Positions 26,494 to 36,844 of a DNA stretch of 64,000 bases are shown piece by piece. How positions within the stretch are numbered: the first letter of the stretch is position 1; every line of letters starts with the position of its first letter. The notes under the pieces are model-generated. The model saw nothing but the letters and a program-made list of their open reading frames with translations, made no database searches and was not told the origin of the DNA. Made by a program: the position numbers and the translations under genes. Source of the stretch: Castellaniella sp. (GTDB lineage Bacteria > Pseudomonadota > Gammaproteobacteria > Burkholderiales > Burkholderiaceae_B); NCBI GenBank assembly GCA_019104865.1, contig JAHRWZ010000037.1, forward strand, positions 1 through 64,000, given 5' to 3'.

Positions 26494-28302
26494 ATGCTCG
26501 CGCCGAACTATCTGCCGGAAGCCCGCCATTCCCTGATCGCCGAACTGGCCGACACGCTGGAACCATCCAGCCTGCACTGGCTCTCCGGCTATTTCGCCGG
26601 GGTCGCCCAGGCGCGCCAGCCCGCCCGGGAAACCGTGGCGCCCCCCCTGGCGGTCGCCGCCGCGCCCGCCCCCGACGGGGCCCAGCGGCTGACCATCCTG
26701 TATGGCAGTCAGACCGGCAACGCGAAACGCGTCGCCACCCAGTTGCACGAGCAGGCGCTCGCCCAGGGACTGGAGGCGCGACTGGTGCGCGCCGACCAGT
26801 ACAAGACGAAAGACCTGAAGGATGAGCAACTGCTGTACGTGGTCATGAGCACCCAGGGCGACGGGGACCCGCCCGACGATTCCATCGCTTGGGTCGAATT
26901 CGTCCTGGGGAAACGAGCCCCCAAGCTGCCCCGGCTGAAGTACGCCGTCCTGGGGCTGGGCGATTCCAGCTATCCGTCGTTTTGCGGCATCTCGCAGAAA
27001 ATCGATGAGCGTCTGGCTGAACTGGGCGCGCGGCGCCTGCAGGATGCCGGCGCGGCGGACCTGGATCTCGAGACGGTCACCGTCCCCTGGCAGGGCCGCG
27101 CCCTGGCGCTGGCGAGCGAAGCCCTGAAGCCGGCCGCACCCGCAGCCCATCAAGCCACGGTAACTCCCCTGCGCCCGCAGACCGAAAAATTCACCCGCGA
27201 GCATCCGTTCCAGGCGGAGGTCCTGCTGAATCAGGTCATCACCGGGCGCGGCAGCGACAAGGACATCCGCCACCTGGAGCTTTCCCTGGCCGGCAGCCAG
27301 CTGCGGTATGAACCCGGGGATGCCCTGGGCATCTGGCCCGTGCAGGATGACACGCTGGTGGCCCGCATCCTGGAGGCAAGCGCCCTGAACGCGGCCGATA
27401 CCATCGAACACCAGGGCACCCGGCGGCCGCTGGGCGAATGGCTGGGCCGCCACCGCGAACTGACGGTGCTGACACGCCCCTTCCTGACTGCGCTGGCGGA
27501 ACGCGCCGGCCGCAATGAACTCAAAGACCTGTTGAAACCCGAGGCACGCGACTCGCTGGCCGCTTATCTGGGCAGCCACCAGCTGATCGACGCCCTGCGC
27601 GAATGGCCAGCCCGCTGGACCGGGCCGGAACTGGTCGCCGCGCTGCGCCCGCTGACGCCCCGGCTGTATTCGATTGCGTCCAGCGCCGCCGTGGCCGAGG
27701 ACGAAGTCCACCTGACGCTGGCGCACGTCGCGTTCGACAAAGAGGGCGAGGCCCGCTGGGGCGTGGCGTCGCACTTCCTGACCGAGCGGGCCGAAGGCGA
27801 CACGGTACCGGTCTTCATCGAGGAGAACACCCGTTTCCGCCTGCCGATCGATTCCGCGCGCGACATCATCATGATCGGGGCGGGCACCGGCGTGGCACCA
27901 TTTCGGTCCTTCGTGCAGGCACGCGCCGAGTCCGACGCCACGGGGCGCAACTGGCTGTTCTTTGGCAACCCGCACTTCACCAGCGATTTCCTGTATCAGA
28001 CGGAATGGCAGCAGGCCTTGAAGGACGGCCACCTGAACCGCATCGACCTGGCGTTTTCACGCGACCAGGCTGACAAAGTCTACGTCCAGCACCGGCTGCT
28101 GGAACGCGGCGCGGACGTCTACGACTGGATCCAGGCGGGCGCCCACATCTATGTCTGCGGCGATGCGGAACGCATGGCCCGCGACATCCACGCGACACTG
28201 CTGGAGATCGCCCGCGACCAGGGTGGCCTGGACGAGGAAGGCGCCCGGCAATGGCTCGACGACCTGTCCGCCCAGGGACGCTATGCCCGGGACGTGTACT
28301 GA
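26494..28302 (+). CDS. cysJ: sulfite reductase (NADPH) flavoprotein alpha subunit
   Basis: A 602-aa CysJ-type diflavin reductase. Flavodoxin domain: LTILYGSQTGNAKRVA, VVMSTQGDGDPPDDS and VLGLGDSSYPSFCG (about 67-180). FAD domain: LTPRLYSIASS then WGVASHFL. NADP domain: IMIGAGTGVAPFRSFVQ and HIYVCGDAERMARDIH, with the C-terminal ending GRYARDVY typical of the family. It feeds electrons from NADPH to CysI. It is the first gene of cysJ-cysI-cysG. Confidence 0.95.
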   Translation: MLAPNYLPEARHSLIAELADTLEPSSLHWLSGYFAGVAQARQPARETVAPPLAVAAAPAPDGAQRLTILYGSQTGNAKRVATQLHEQALAQGLEARLVRADQYKTKDLKDEQLLYVVMSTQGDGDPPDDSIAWVEFVLGKRAPKLPRLKYAVLGLGDSSYPSFCGISQKIDERLAELGARRLQDAGAADLDLETVTVPWQGRALALASEALKPAAPAAHQATVTPLRPQTEKFTREHPFQAEVLLNQVITGRGSDKDIRHLELSLAGSQLRYEPGDALGIWPVQDDTLVARILEASALNAADTIEHQGTRRPLGEWLGRHRELTVLTRPFLTALAERAGRNELKDLLKPEARDSLAAYLGSHQLIDALREWPARWTGPELVAALRPLTPRLYSIASSAAVAEDEVHLTLAHVAFDKEGEARWGVASHFLTERAEGDTVPVFIEENTRFRLPIDSARDIIMIGAGTGVAPFRSFVQARAESDATGRNWLFFGNPHFTSDFLYQTEWQQALKDGHLNRIDLAFSRDQADKVYVQHRLLERGADVYDWIQAGAHIYVCGDAERMARDIHATLLEIARDQGGLDEEGARQWLDDLSAQGRYARDVY

Positions 28303-28381
28303 TCGCACGCACCACCGCCCCAGGCTGCCTGACACGCCACCGAGCCCTGATCCACCATTACCTGACTTGAACATCGTCGAC

Positions 28382-30043
28382 ATGAGCATTTCCCCCCTGT
28401 CCCCCCTCGAAGACATCAAGACCCGCAGCAACTTCCTGCGCGGCACCATCGCCCGGGAACTGGAAAACCCCGTCACGGGCGCCATTCCGGAATCCGACAC
28501 GAAACTGCTGAAGTTCCACGGCAGCTACATGCAGGACGACCGCGACATCCGCGACGAGCGCCGCAAGCAGAAGCTGGAACCGGCCTATGCCTTCATGGTG
28601 CGTGCGCGCCTGCCGGGCGGCGTCATCAGCCCCGACCAGTGGCTGGCGCTGGACGCGCTGGCGGGGCGATACGCCACGCGCGGCCTGCGCATCACCACCC
28701 GCCAGACCTTCCAGTGGCACGGCATCCTGAAGCGCAACCTGCGTGCGTTCATGCAAGGCATCCACGACGCGCGGGCGACGACGATCGCCGCCTGCGGCGA
28801 TGTCAACCGCCAGGTGATCAGCTCCGTCAATCCGTATCTGTCCAGCCAGCATGCGCTGACGCAGGACTGGGTACTGAAGCTGTCCAACCATTTCCTGCCG
28901 CGCACCACCGCCTATGCCGAGATCTGGCTGGGCGGTGAGCAGGTCGGCGAAGCCGTGGATGACGAACCCATCTACGGCAACGATTCGGCCTATCTGCCGC
29001 GCAAGTTCAAGATCGGCATCGCCATTCCGCCCACCAACGATTGCGACGTGTTCGCCAACGACCTGGGACTGGTCGCCATCATCGAAAACGGCACGCTGCA
29101 AGGCTTCAACGTGGCGGTGGGCGGCGGCATGGGCGCCACGGCGGGCGACCCCACCACCTATCCGCGCCTGGGTTCGCTGGTGGGGTTCGTCACGCCCGAG
29201 GACCTGATCGCCGTGGCGGAAGCCGTGGTCACCCTGCAGCGCGACCACGGCGACCGCCAGGAACGCCAGCACGCACGCCTGAAATACACGGTGGATCGCC
29301 TGGGCGTGGACTGGTTTCGCGAACAGATCCAGGTGCGCAGCGGACGCACGCTGCAGGCGTTGCGCCCCTATCGTTTCGAGAGCAACGGCGACCGCTACGG
29401 CTGGTCGCGCGGCGAAGACGGCCGCTGGCATCTGGGCCTGTATGTCGCCTCGGGCCGCCTGTGGGACCACGAAGACCTGCGCCAGCAGACCGGCATGCGC
29501 GAGATCGCCCGGATCCTGAAGGGCGAGTTCCGCCTGACCTGCAACCAGAACGTGGTGATCGCCAACGTGGACGAATCCGACCGCGCCGCAATCGATGCGC
29601 TGGTCACGGAATACGGTCTGGACGACTATCGGGAACAGAGCGGCATCCGCCGTCATCACATCTCCTGCGTGGCCTTGCCCACCTGCGGGCTGGCCATGGC
29701 CGAAAGCGAACGCTACGCCCCGGTCCTGCTACCCAAACTGGAAGCCCTGCTGGACAAGCACGGCCTGCGCAACGAACCGATCCTGCTGCGCCTTTCGGGC
29801 TGCCCGAACGGCTGTTCGCGCCCTTACCTGGGCGAGATCGCCCTGGTGGGCCGCGCGCTGGGGCGCTACGACCTGCGCCTGGGCGCGGACTTCACGGGGG
29901 AACGGCTCAATCGCCTGTATCGGGAAAACATCGCCGAACCGGAAATTCTGGACAGCCTGGATGCGCTCTTTGGCCAGTATGCCGGCACTCGCCAGCCGGC
30001 CGAGGGGTTCGGGGACTTCCTGGTACGCACGGGGGTGGTCTGA
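28382..30043 (+). CDS. cysI: sulfite reductase hemoprotein beta subunit
   Basis: A 553-aa siroheme and 4Fe-4S enzyme that reduces sulfite to sulfide. The cluster/siroheme cysteines are in SCVALPTCGLAMAESE (about residue 428 on) and SGCPNGCSRPYLGEI (about 471 on). Substrate-binding basic residues lie in TTRQTFQWHG. The ATG at 28382 is chosen because the upstream in-frame region overlaps cysJ and is not conserved. The ribosome binding site is weak. 79 bases separate it from cysJ. Confidence 0.95.
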   Translation: MSISPLSPLEDIKTRSNFLRGTIARELENPVTGAIPESDTKLLKFHGSYMQDDRDIRDERRKQKLEPAYAFMVRARLPGGVISPDQWLALDALAGRYATRGLRITTRQTFQWHGILKRNLRAFMQGIHDARATTIAACGDVNRQVISSVNPYLSSQHALTQDWVLKLSNHFLPRTTAYAEIWLGGEQVGEAVDDEPIYGNDSAYLPRKFKIGIAIPPTNDCDVFANDLGLVAIIENGTLQGFNVAVGGGMGATAGDPTTYPRLGSLVGFVTPEDLIAVAEAVVTLQRDHGDRQERQHARLKYTVDRLGVDWFREQIQVRSGRTLQALRPYRFESNGDRYGWSRGEDGRWHLGLYVASGRLWDHEDLRQQTGMREIARILKGEFRLTCNQNVVIANVDESDRAAIDALVTEYGLDDYREQSGIRRHHISCVALPTCGLAMAESERYAPVLLPKLEALLDKHGLRNEPILLRLSGCPNGCSRPYLGEIALVGRALGRYDLRLGADFTGERLNRLYRENIAEPEILDSLDALFGQYAGTRQPAEGFGDFLVRTGVV

Positions 30044-30100
30044 AGGGGCGAATCCCGCTTCCGGCAGACCACAGGGCAAGATCGCAGTGAGAATCGACGC

Positions 30101-31537
30101 ATGCATTTATTTCCCCTATTCACCGATCTGAAAGGCCGCACCGTCCTGGTCGTGGGCGCCGGCCTGGTGGCCGACCGCAAGATCGGCCTGCTGCTGTCGG
30201 CCGGCGCGCGCGTCATCGTCGGCGCGCATGCGGCCCATCCCCAGGTCCAGGCCCGTGCCACGGCCGGTGACATCGAACTGCGGCTGGCGCCGTTCGACCC
30301 GGCCTGGCTGGACGAGGCCTGGCTGGTCTTTGCCGCGACCAACGATCGGGATCTGAATCAGCGGGTGGCGGATGCGGCAACCGCCCGGCGACTGTTCTGC
30401 AATGTGGTCGACGACGCCGAACTGTCCAGCGCCCAGGTGCCTGCCATCGTAGATCGCTCACCCATCACCATCGCCATTTCCTCGGGCGGCAGCGCGCCGG
30501 TCATCGCCAGGCGCCTGCGTGAGCGGATCGAATCCCTCTTTGATCCCGCCCTGGGGGCCCTGGCCGCGCTGGCGCAGCGCAGGCGGATCGCCATCCGCCA
30601 GGCCCGCCCGCAGCTGCGGGCACGGCGCGACTTCTACAACTGGCTGCTGGATGGCCCGATCCTGGGTGCCTTGCGCAGCAGCCGACCCGATGACGCCGAA
30701 ACCCTGCTGGATCAGGCCTTGTCCCAAGGGGCGCGGCCGCCCAGCGGCAAGGTTCTGCTGGTGGGCGCGGGCCCGGGAGACCCTGGCCTGCTGACCCTGA
30801 AGGGCCTGCGCGCCCTGAACGAGGCGGACGTCATTCTGGCCGATCGCCTGGTCAGTCCCGAGGTCCTGGCCCTGGCACGGCGCGACGCCCAGGTAATCGA
30901 CGTGGGCAAGGCCCCGGGCGGCCCGCACGAATCCACCCAGGCCCGCATCCACGCGCTGATGGTGTCCCACGCCCGCCAGGGGCGCTGTGTCGTGCGGCTG
31001 AAAGGCGGCGACCCGATGGTCTTCGGGCGCGGCGGCGAGGAATTGCAGCATCTGAAGCGCCACGGCATCGCTTACGAAGTGGTCCCCGGCATCACGGCCG
31101 CCCTGGCCTGCGGGGCCTATGCGGGCATTCCGCTGACGCATCGGGATCATGCGCAGACCCTGACGTTGGCCACCGCGCATCGGCAGTCCGGTGTGGCAGC
31201 GGGTCCCGTCCACCCGCAGGTGGAGGGCCGGACCCTGGTGTACTACATGGGTGTCGAGCGCCTGCCCGAACTGTGCGGCCGGCTGCTGGCCGACGGCCAT
31301 GCGCCCGGGACGCCCTGCGCCATCGTGGAGAACGGGTCACGGCCAGAACAGAGAACCCTGCACGCCACCCTGGAAACCGTCGTGGCGCAGGCCGCCCATC
31401 ACAGCATCAGGTCACCCGCTCTGGTGATCGTCGGCGGCGCGGCGGCTCTGGGCATGGAGCTGGGCTGGTTCGGAAAGACGCTGGGCGCCATCAGGCCTGA
31501 GCCGGCGACGCTGCCCGCCATGGCAGCCAGCGCGTAG
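30101..31537 (+). CDS. cysG: siroheme synthase
   Basis: A 478-aa trifunctional protein. Residues 1 to about 205 are the precorrin-2 dehydrogenase/ferrochelatase: [20 protein letters not shown] and the [18 protein letters not shown] segment. From about 218 the uroporphyrinogen-III C-methyltransferase follows: [34 protein letters not shown] and [21 protein letters not shown]. It makes the siroheme needed by CysI, the gene before it. Its last 47 bases overlap the convergent chemoreceptor gene. Confidence 0.96.
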   Translation: MHLFPLFTDLKGRTVLVVGAGLVADRKIGLLLSAGARVIVGAHAAHPQVQARATAGDIELRLAPFDPAWLDEAWLVFAATNDRDLNQRVADAATARRLFCNVVDDAELSSAQVPAIVDRSPITIAISSGGSAPVIARRLRERIESLFDPALGALAALAQRRRIAIRQARPQLRARRDFYNWLLDGPILGALRSSRPDDAETLLDQALSQGARPPSGKVLLVGAGPGDPGLLTLKGLRALNEADVILADRLVSPEVLALARRDAQVIDVGKAPGGPHESTQARIHALMVSHARQGRCVVRLKGGDPMVFGRGGEELQHLKRHGIAYEVVPGITAALACGAYAGIPLTHRDHAQTLTLATAHRQSGVAAGPVHPQVEGRTLVYYMGVERLPELCGRLLADGHAPGTPCAIVENGSRPEQRTLHATLETVVAQAAHHSIRSPALVIVGGAAALGMELGWFGKTLGAIRPEPATLPAMAASA

Positions 31538-32774
31538 TCTGGCGCTGCCGGTCTTCCGCGTCCAGCCGGTTCAGGGCGTCGCGCAACTGACCATACGCCG
31601 GGCGCCCATGCGCCGAGATCAGCTGCCTGACCTGGTCGAATTGTTCCTGGCGGGCTACGGCCAGGACCCGGCCGCGGACGGAACGGTAATGCCGCAAGGC
31701 CTGCTCGAACTGCCGGGCTCCATCGCCATCCTGGACCCGTGAGTGAAATCGGGACCAGGTGGCGTCCATCAGTTGATCGATCTGTTCGATCCGCGTGACG
31801 ACCACCTGAATCTGCACGTAGGAATCCGCGTTCTTGATCAGAATGTTGCAGGCGCGCATTTCTTCGACGCAAGACGACAGCACGTCGAGTTCGCGCTGGC
31901 CCGGCAGCAAGGCGGACGTTTCACGCTTGAGTTCGCCGATCAGGCCCTGGATTTCACGGATCTGCGCATTGCTCGTGCCTACCCATTGGATCGATTCGGC
32001 CGCGGCGGCGGACAGCCGCTCGACATCTCCGACCATCGCCTGACTGAGCGCGGTCTGCGTCTGCGCGGCAGCCGCCAGCCCGCTGGCCGCATCGAGGGTT
32101 TCGCGCGAATGCCGGCTGATGTCGGCCAACATGGCCTCGGTCTGCCGCGAGGACTCGACTCCGACCTGGATGTCGTCGAGCACCGTGTCCAGAAAACCAC
32201 CGGCGGCCGCCGTGCTGTCCGTGATGCCGGCGATCATCCGCCGGATCTGGGCGGTGGCCTCGTCGGTGCGTGCGGCCAGCTTGCGCACTTCCTCGGCGAC
32301 CACCCCGAACCCCCGGCCCTGCTCGCCAGCCCGTGCGGCCTCGACGGCAGCATTCAGGGACAGCAGATTGGTCTGCATGGCGACATCCTGGATCATCCCC
32401 AGGATGGCCTCGATCTCGCCGGTATGGCGCACCACTTCACCGAAACGATCGCTCAGGCCCTGCGCCGACTGGCCCAGGGATGCGATACGCCCGGAGGTTT
32501 CCCGCAGAAGCTCGTCGCTTTTGAGCGTCAGCTGATGCATGGTATCGACCTCGGCGCGGGTCACCTGGGCCGATTGGTCCACCGCATCGATGCTGTCGGC
32601 CAGCTGATCGACCCGGTCACGCAGCCCCGACAGGATGCCGGCCTGCTCGCGCGAGGCGGTCACGACGTTGGTAAACGAGGACATCATGCCGGCATTGCCC
32701 GCCGTGACCTGCAGCGCCTGCGCGTCCAGCCGCTGCACAGCGGCCTTGGTCTTTCCAGATATCCGCATCGACAC
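31491..32774 (-). CDS. soluble methyl-accepting chemotaxis protein
   Basis: A 427-aa chemoreceptor. The signalling hairpin tip is recognisable: [20 protein letters not shown] and [15 protein letters not shown] (about residues 128-170). No membrane span is visible at the N-terminus, so it is probably cytoplasmic. The last 150 residues are helical ([20 protein letters not shown], then [11 protein letters not shown]) and could be a four-helix sensor; no zinc-binding CZB signature was found. Convergent with cysG, overlapping it by 47 bases. No cluster of other chemotaxis genes is near. Confidence 0.88.
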   Translation of the reverse strand: MSMRISGKTKAAVQRLDAQALQVTAGNAGMMSSFTNVVTASREQAGILSGLRDRVDQLADSIDAVDQSAQVTRAEVDTMHQLTLKSDELLRETSGRIASLGQSAQGLSDRFGEVVRHTGEIEAILGMIQDVAMQTNLLSLNAAVEAARAGEQGRGFGVVAEEVRKLAARTDEATAQIRRMIAGITDSTAAAGGFLDTVLDDIQVGVESSRQTEAMLADISRHSRETLDAASGLAAAAQTQTALSQAMVGDVERLSAAAAESIQWVGTSNAQIREIQGLIGELKRETSALLPGQRELDVLSSCVEEMRACNILIKNADSYVQIQVVVTRIEQIDQLMDATWSRFHSRVQDGDGARQFEQALRHYRSVRGRVLAVARQEQFDQVRQLISAHGRPAYGQLRDALNRLDAEDRQRQTTRWLPWRAASPAQA

Positions 32775-32884
32775 GGCAGCCCCCTTATCTATCTAATGTA
32801 TTAGCTTTATGCAGAATCCATCATAGTGAAACAAGCGCAGGCAAACAAACGGGGAAAACCCACCCATACGCGCGGTACGGGTAT

Positions 32885-32914
32885 AAAAAAAAGTCCTGCC
32901 GGCGGGCAGGACTT
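32885..32914 (-). terminator. intrinsic terminator after bamC
   Basis: AAGTCCTGCC, loop GGCG, GGCAGGACTT is a perfect 10-base stem (32891-32914). On the minus strand it is followed by a run of T (complement of A-run from 32885). It lies 46 bases after the bamC stop. Confidence 0.9.
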
Positions 32915-32960
32915 CAGGGGATCGGGAAAACCGGCCGGCACGCGGCCGGCCGTCAGCCAA

Positions 32961-34094
32961 CTACTGGATTTCCTTCAGGTTTTTGTCCAGCACGGTCAGG
33001 ATTCGGTGGGCGGTCGCGTCCGTGAGCTGCTTGCCGTTCTGATCCAGCACGGAGACCTCGCTACCGTTGCCCTGCTGGGCCACATGGATACGCAGTTTGA
33101 GCGGTTCGGCGCTGTTGCGCGAGCCAAACATACGGCCGAAGATGGTCTGCTGCTCGATCTTTTGGCCAGTGTCGGTGTCCAGATACCGGATGTAATAGTC
33201 GCCCTGGTTGCGGTTGCGGTCCTCGACCGTGAAGCGGGCGGAATCGATGGCCACCCCCACACGCCGCCAGGCGCGGTCGAAGGCTTCGTTCACCACCAGG
33301 GACGCCTGACCGGCGGCCAACTGGGCCGTGGTGCCCGGGCCCATATCACGCGTGGCGTTCTTGATGTCGGTGGCGGCCTTTTTCTGGTCGGTGCCCAGAT
33401 AGACCATCATGCGCGCCAGCATCGCGGCGTTCAGGCCCGGGTCTTCCTTGCCGAAGACCCATTTGAAAGCCGCGCCGTCCGTGGTCGGCGTTTCCACCAT
33501 GTGCTGGTGGGTGACATACACTTCGGTCTTGTCGTTGACCCGTTCGATGCGGGTGGAGAAGCGATCGCGTTCACCGCTGTCGAAGACCTGATCCAGGATG
33601 CTGCCCAGCGCACTGCGCAGCCAGCCTTCGGGGATCTTCGCGCGGTTTTCCGCCCAATCGGTTTCGATCAGGCCGGTCTGGGGATTCTGGGACTGAATCG
33701 TAAAGCCCTGCTCACCCCAGAATTCGATGAGCTTGGGGTACAGGGTCTGGGCCGGCTCGCTGACAACCAGCCAGCGCAGGGTGCCATCCCGCATGACCTG
33801 AATGCCCGGCGCCTGCGGCAGTACCCGGTCGGCGGGGCTGACACTGCCCTGGGCACGCTGGCTGGCCGCATAATCGCTGAGCCGCGCCGTGCCTGCCGGG
33901 GCCTTGTAGTGCGTATTGTCGCTGGCCTGGGTCAGATCCGGCGGGACCACCAGGGGATCGCCCGTGACCGTGCTCTTGTATTCGATGGACTCGGACTGCC
34001 CGGTCAGCTGGCTCATGGTCGAGCAACCAGACAGGGCCACCAGACCGGCCAGGGTCAGGCCAGTCCAGAAAATCGGCTTGCGTTTCATCATCAT
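32961..34094 (-). CDS. bamC: outer membrane protein assembly factor BamC
   Basis: A 377-aa lipoprotein of the BAM complex. The signal peptide ends in the lipobox LVALSGCS with Cys24. The N-terminal conserved segment SIEYKSTVTGDPLVVPPDLT and the two helix-grip domains typical of BamC follow. It starts one base after dapA stops; three consecutive ATG codons (34094, 34091, 34088) leave the exact start open. dapA-bamC is the classic order. Confidence 0.93.
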   Translation of the reverse strand: MMMKRKPIFWTGLTLAGLVALSGCSTMSQLTGQSESIEYKSTVTGDPLVVPPDLTQASDNTHYKAPAGTARLSDYAASQRAQGSVSPADRVLPQAPGIQVMRDGTLRWLVVSEPAQTLYPKLIEFWGEQGFTIQSQNPQTGLIETDWAENRAKIPEGWLRSALGSILDQVFDSGERDRFSTRIERVNDKTEVYVTHQHMVETPTTDGAAFKWVFGKEDPGLNAAMLARMMVYLGTDQKKAATDIKNATRDMGPGTTAQLAAGQASLVVNEAFDRAWRRVGVAIDSARFTVEDRNRNQGDYYIRYLDTDTGQKIEQQTIFGRMFGSRNSAEPLKLRIHVAQQGNGSEVSVLDQNGKQLTDATAHRILTVLDKNLKEIQ

Positions 34095-34095
34095 G

Positions 34096-34998
34096 TCAGA
34101 GGCAACCTGCATCAATCAAGGCTTGGCGCACCACGGCGCGGTAGGAATCGGACAAGGGCGTCAGGGGCAGGCGATAGCCTAACCGGGTCAGGCCCATCTC
34201 GGCCACAGCCCACTTCACGGGGATGGGGTTGGCTTCCAGGAAGAGCACCCGGTTCAGCGTCGCGAGCACAGTGTTCAGACGCCGGGTCTCGGGTACGTCG
34301 CCCCGCAGCGCGGCCGCGCACAATTCGTGCATCAGCCGGGGCGCGACATTGGCGGTCACGGAGATATTGCCCCGGCCGCCCAGCAGGATCAGCGCGGCGG
34401 CGGTCGGGTCGTCGCCACTGATGACATGGAACCCCGCCGGGGCGGCCGCGATCAGCTGGGCGCCGCGGGCGATATTGCCGGTGGCGTCCTTCACCCCGAT
34501 GATGCCGGGCACCTGCGCCAGGCGCAGGATGGTTTCGTTGGACAGGTCGGCCACGGTGCGGCCGGGCACGTTGTACAGGATGCTGGGCAATTCGACGGAT
34601 TCGGCGATCGCCCGGAAATGCTGGTACAGGCCTTCCTGGGTGGGCTTGTTGTAGTACGGCACGACCGTCAGGCCCGCCGCCGCGCCCGCCGCGTAGGCAT
34701 GGCGCTGCAATTCGATGGCTTCGGCCGTGGAATTGCCGCCCGTCCCGGCGATGATGGGGATGCGCCCATCGGCGTGACGCACGGCCAGCTCGATGAGTTC
34801 GGCTTGTTCCTGCACCGTCACGGTCGGCGATTCGCCGGACGTGCCGACGATCACGAGGGCATCGGTGCCCTGCCCGACATGCCAGTCGATCAGTTTTCGA
34901 AAGGCCTCCAGGTCCAGTTGCCCGTCGGGATGCATGGGCGTAACCAGGGCCACCATGCTACCCTGAAAGACTGGAAGGGATGAATCCGCGCCGGCCAT
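34096..34998 (-). CDS. dapA: 4-hydroxy-tetrahydrodipicolinate synthase
   Basis: A 300-aa DHDPS of lysine/meso-diaminopimelate synthesis, condensing pyruvate with aspartate semialdehyde. The Schiff-base Lys is Lys170 in [10 protein letters not shown]; Tyr142 (LYNVPGRT) and the Thr pair of GTSGESPT complete the active site. The ATG at 34998 fits the family length better than the start at 35031. bamC follows immediately. Confidence 0.97.
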   Translation of the reverse strand: MAGADSSLPVFQGSMVALVTPMHPDGQLDLEAFRKLIDWHVGQGTDALVIVGTSGESPTVTVQEQAELIELAVRHADGRIPIIAGTGGNSTAEAIELQRHAYAAGAAAGLTVVPYYNKPTQEGLYQHFRAIAESVELPSILYNVPGRTVADLSNETILRLAQVPGIIGVKDATGNIARGAQLIAAAPAGFHVISGDDPTAAALILLGGRGNISVTANVAPRLMHELCAAALRGDVPETRRLNTVLATLNRVLFLEANPIPVKWAVAEMGLTRLGYRLPLTPLSDSYRAVVRQALIDAGCL

Positions 34999-35080
34999 GA
35001 TGAGGAATGTCTCCGAAAAACGCCCGGGCAATATCCCAGGCGAAATAAAAAACCAAGTTTACCGGATTCGCGTCGCCAAT

Positions 35081-35734
35081 CTATAAAAATCGGTTGACGA
35101 TCCATTCGCCCAGCTGCAGCAGGGGCGCCATCAGCGGCCAGAGCCAGCCGGTCATCATCAGCACGACCAGGATCACCAGCCCGTAGGGCTCGATCCGACC
35201 ATACTGCCAGGCCATGCGCGGCGGCAACAAGCTGAAGACGACGCGCCCGCCGTCCAGGGGCGGCAGGGGAATGAGATTGAGCGCCATGAGGATCAGGTTC
35301 ACCTGCACCCCGGCATGCGCCATCCGGGACCAGAAGTCGCTGCCACTCTGGATCAGGCCCATCGACAGCATCAGGCGCCACAGCAGGACCCAGGCGATCG
35401 CCATGAACAGATTGGACGCGGGGCCGGCCAGTGCGACCCACAGCATGTCCTGCTTGGGACGGCGCAGGCGGCTCCAGTCGACCGGCACCGGCTTGGCCCA
35501 GCCAAACAGCAGCCCGCCCCCCATGAAACGCGTGACAAACAGCAGGACCAGCGGCACCACGATCGTGCCCACGGGATCGATGTGGCGCAGCGGATTCAGG
35601 CTGATGCGACCGGCCTGCTGCGCGGTCGGGTCGCCAAAGAAGCGGGCGACATACCCATGCGCCGCCTCGTGCAGCGTGATGGCGAACAGCACGGGCAGGG
35701 CGTAGACCGCGATGGTCTGGATGAGTTGATCCAT
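35081..35734 (-). CDS. site-2 protease family protein (peptidase M50)
   Basis: A 217-aa integral membrane metalloprotease with about five or six hydrophobic segments. The zinc motif HEAAH is at residues 22-26 within the first span, and the third ligand region is LIPLPPLDGGRV. This short M50 form has no PDZ domain, unlike RseP. The ATG at 35734 starts right before the first span; the ribosome binding site is poor. Substrate unknown. Confidence 0.88.
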   Translation of the reverse strand: MDQLIQTIAVYALPVLFAITLHEAAHGYVARFFGDPTAQQAGRISLNPLRHIDPVGTIVVPLVLLFVTRFMGGGLLFGWAKPVPVDWSRLRRPKQDMLWVALAGPASNLFMAIAWVLLWRLMLSMGLIQSGSDFWSRMAHAGVQVNLILMALNLIPLPPLDGGRVVFSLLPPRMAWQYGRIEPYGLVILVVLMMTGWLWPLMAPLLQLGEWIVNRFL

Positions 35735-35788
35735 GGGAGAGCTTGCGTGGATGCCGGCCCGCGCCGGCAATCCCCGCAAGCATAACCG

Positions 35789-36415
35789 CTATTGCAAGCC
35801 CAGCGTGGCCGGGTCGCCCCGCCCCACCCGCACGACCTGCGGAACCGCGCCGGTCAGATCGATGACGGTGGTGAAATCGAAGGGGCAGGCACCGCCATCG
35901 ACGATCGCGGCCAGATCATGCTGATAGCGCGCCAGGATGTCCTGCGCGTCGTTGAGCGGCAGGGTTTCGCCTTCCGGGATGAGCGTGGTGGACAGCAGCG
36001 GCGAGCCCACCGCATCGATCAGTGCCCGCGTCACCCGATGGTCCGGCACCCGGATGCCGATGGTCTTGCGCGAGGGGTGCGAAACCCGCCGCGGGACTTC
36101 CTTGGTGGCTTCCAGGATGAAGGTCCAGGGCCCGGGGGTAGCCAGCTTCAGCAGGCGATAGTGGGTGTTCTCGACCTTGGCGAAATGGCTGATTTCCGCC
36201 AGATCGCGGCACAACAGCGTCAGGTGGTGGCGTTCGTCCAGCCCCCGCAGCCGACGCAGGCCTTCGGCTGCCGCCTTGTCGTCCAGCCGCGCCACGACGG
36301 CATAGCTGGAATCGGTCGGAACGGCCACCAGCCCCCCCTGCGACAGCAGTTCGCCGGCTTGCTGCAACAGCCGGGACTGCGGGTTTTCAGGATGGACGAC
36401 GAAGATCTGTGCCAT
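35789..36415 (-). CDS. L-threonylcarbamoyladenylate synthase family protein (YciO/Sua5-like)
   Basis: A 208-aa YrdC/Sua5-domain protein. Seen: GGLVAVPTDSSYAVVA, ERHHLTLLCRDL, TPGPWTFILEAT and KTIGIRVPDHRVTRALI, in the order of the fold. YciO branch members bind ATP and nucleic acid, but their role in t6A synthesis is unclear. The ATG at 36415 has AAGGA upstream. Confidence 0.88.
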   Translation of the reverse strand: MAQIFVVHPENPQSRLLQQAGELLSQGGLVAVPTDSSYAVVARLDDKAAAEGLRRLRGLDERHHLTLLCRDLAEISHFAKVENTHYRLLKLATPGPWTFILEATKEVPRRVSHPSRKTIGIRVPDHRVTRALIDAVGSPLLSTTLIPEGETLPLNDAQDILARYQHDLAAIVDGGACPFDFTTVIDLTGAVPQVVRVGRGDPATLGLQ

Positions 36416-36530
36416 GAACGGTTCCTTTTTTGGAGGAGAGACCCAGCCGACACCGGCCCGGCCCATTGAAATCCATCAAGCCGATAACATGACCCAAAAC
36501 GCGCGGGCAATCAAGAGCAGGCCCCCAGTC

Positions 36531-36559
36531 CTGCAAAAGGTTTTCTGGCATGCTAGAAT
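36531..36559 (+). promoter_or_regulatory. promoter of the tRNA-His gene
   Basis: CTGCAA at 36531-36536, 17 bases, then TAGAAT at 36554-36559, which is 16 bases before the tRNA 5' end. The -10 box matches the consensus in five of six bases. Confidence 0.6.
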
Positions 36560-36574
36560 CTTCCTTCTTTCTGT

Positions 36575-36651
36575 GGTGACCGTAGCTCAGTTGGTAGAGT
36601 CCCGGATTGTGATTCCGGTTGTCGTGGGTTCGAGCCCCATCGGTCACCCCA
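36575..36651 (+). tRNA. tRNA-His (GTG anticodon)
   Basis: A complete 77-base tRNA with the extra G(-1) paired to C73 that marks tRNA-His, a perfect 7-base acceptor stem (GTGACCG/CGGTCAC), D-arm TAGCTCAGTTGGTAGAG, anticodon GTG at 36609-36611, T-loop GTTCGAG and an encoded CCA. Prophage genes begin directly beyond its 3' end, so it is the likely integration target. Confidence 0.97.
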
Positions 36652-36730
36652 ATATTCATGCGGGTTTTGAGCCACCAGCCAAAACCAAAAATGGTGACAA
36701 GAAACCGAATTGGTGACATGCACCGAAATC

Positions 36731-36756
36731 AGCCCGCCATCGAGCGGGCTTTTTTG
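36731..36756 (+). terminator. intrinsic terminator downstream of tRNA-His
   Basis: AGCCCGC, loop CATCGA, GCGGGCT followed by a T-run on the plus strand. It could end tRNA transcription or mark the prophage end. Confidence 0.8.
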
Positions 36757-36844
36757 CGTCTGCCATTTTTGATACAGTGCTGCTCGTTTTACGTGAAGAT
36801 CTATCGTCCCAGCGACTCGTAGGCCTTCTCGCATGCGGTCCCGG

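Noticed and set aside
26434..28032. 532-codon minus-strand open frame over cysJ
   Set aside because: Antisense shadow; cysJ motifs are all on the plus strand.
28358..29659. 433-codon minus-strand open frame over cysI
   Set aside because: Antisense shadow of a conserved enzyme gene.
32826..34421. 531-codon plus-strand open frame over bamC and dapA
   Set aside because: Crosses two conserved genes and a terminator in antisense; composition shadow.
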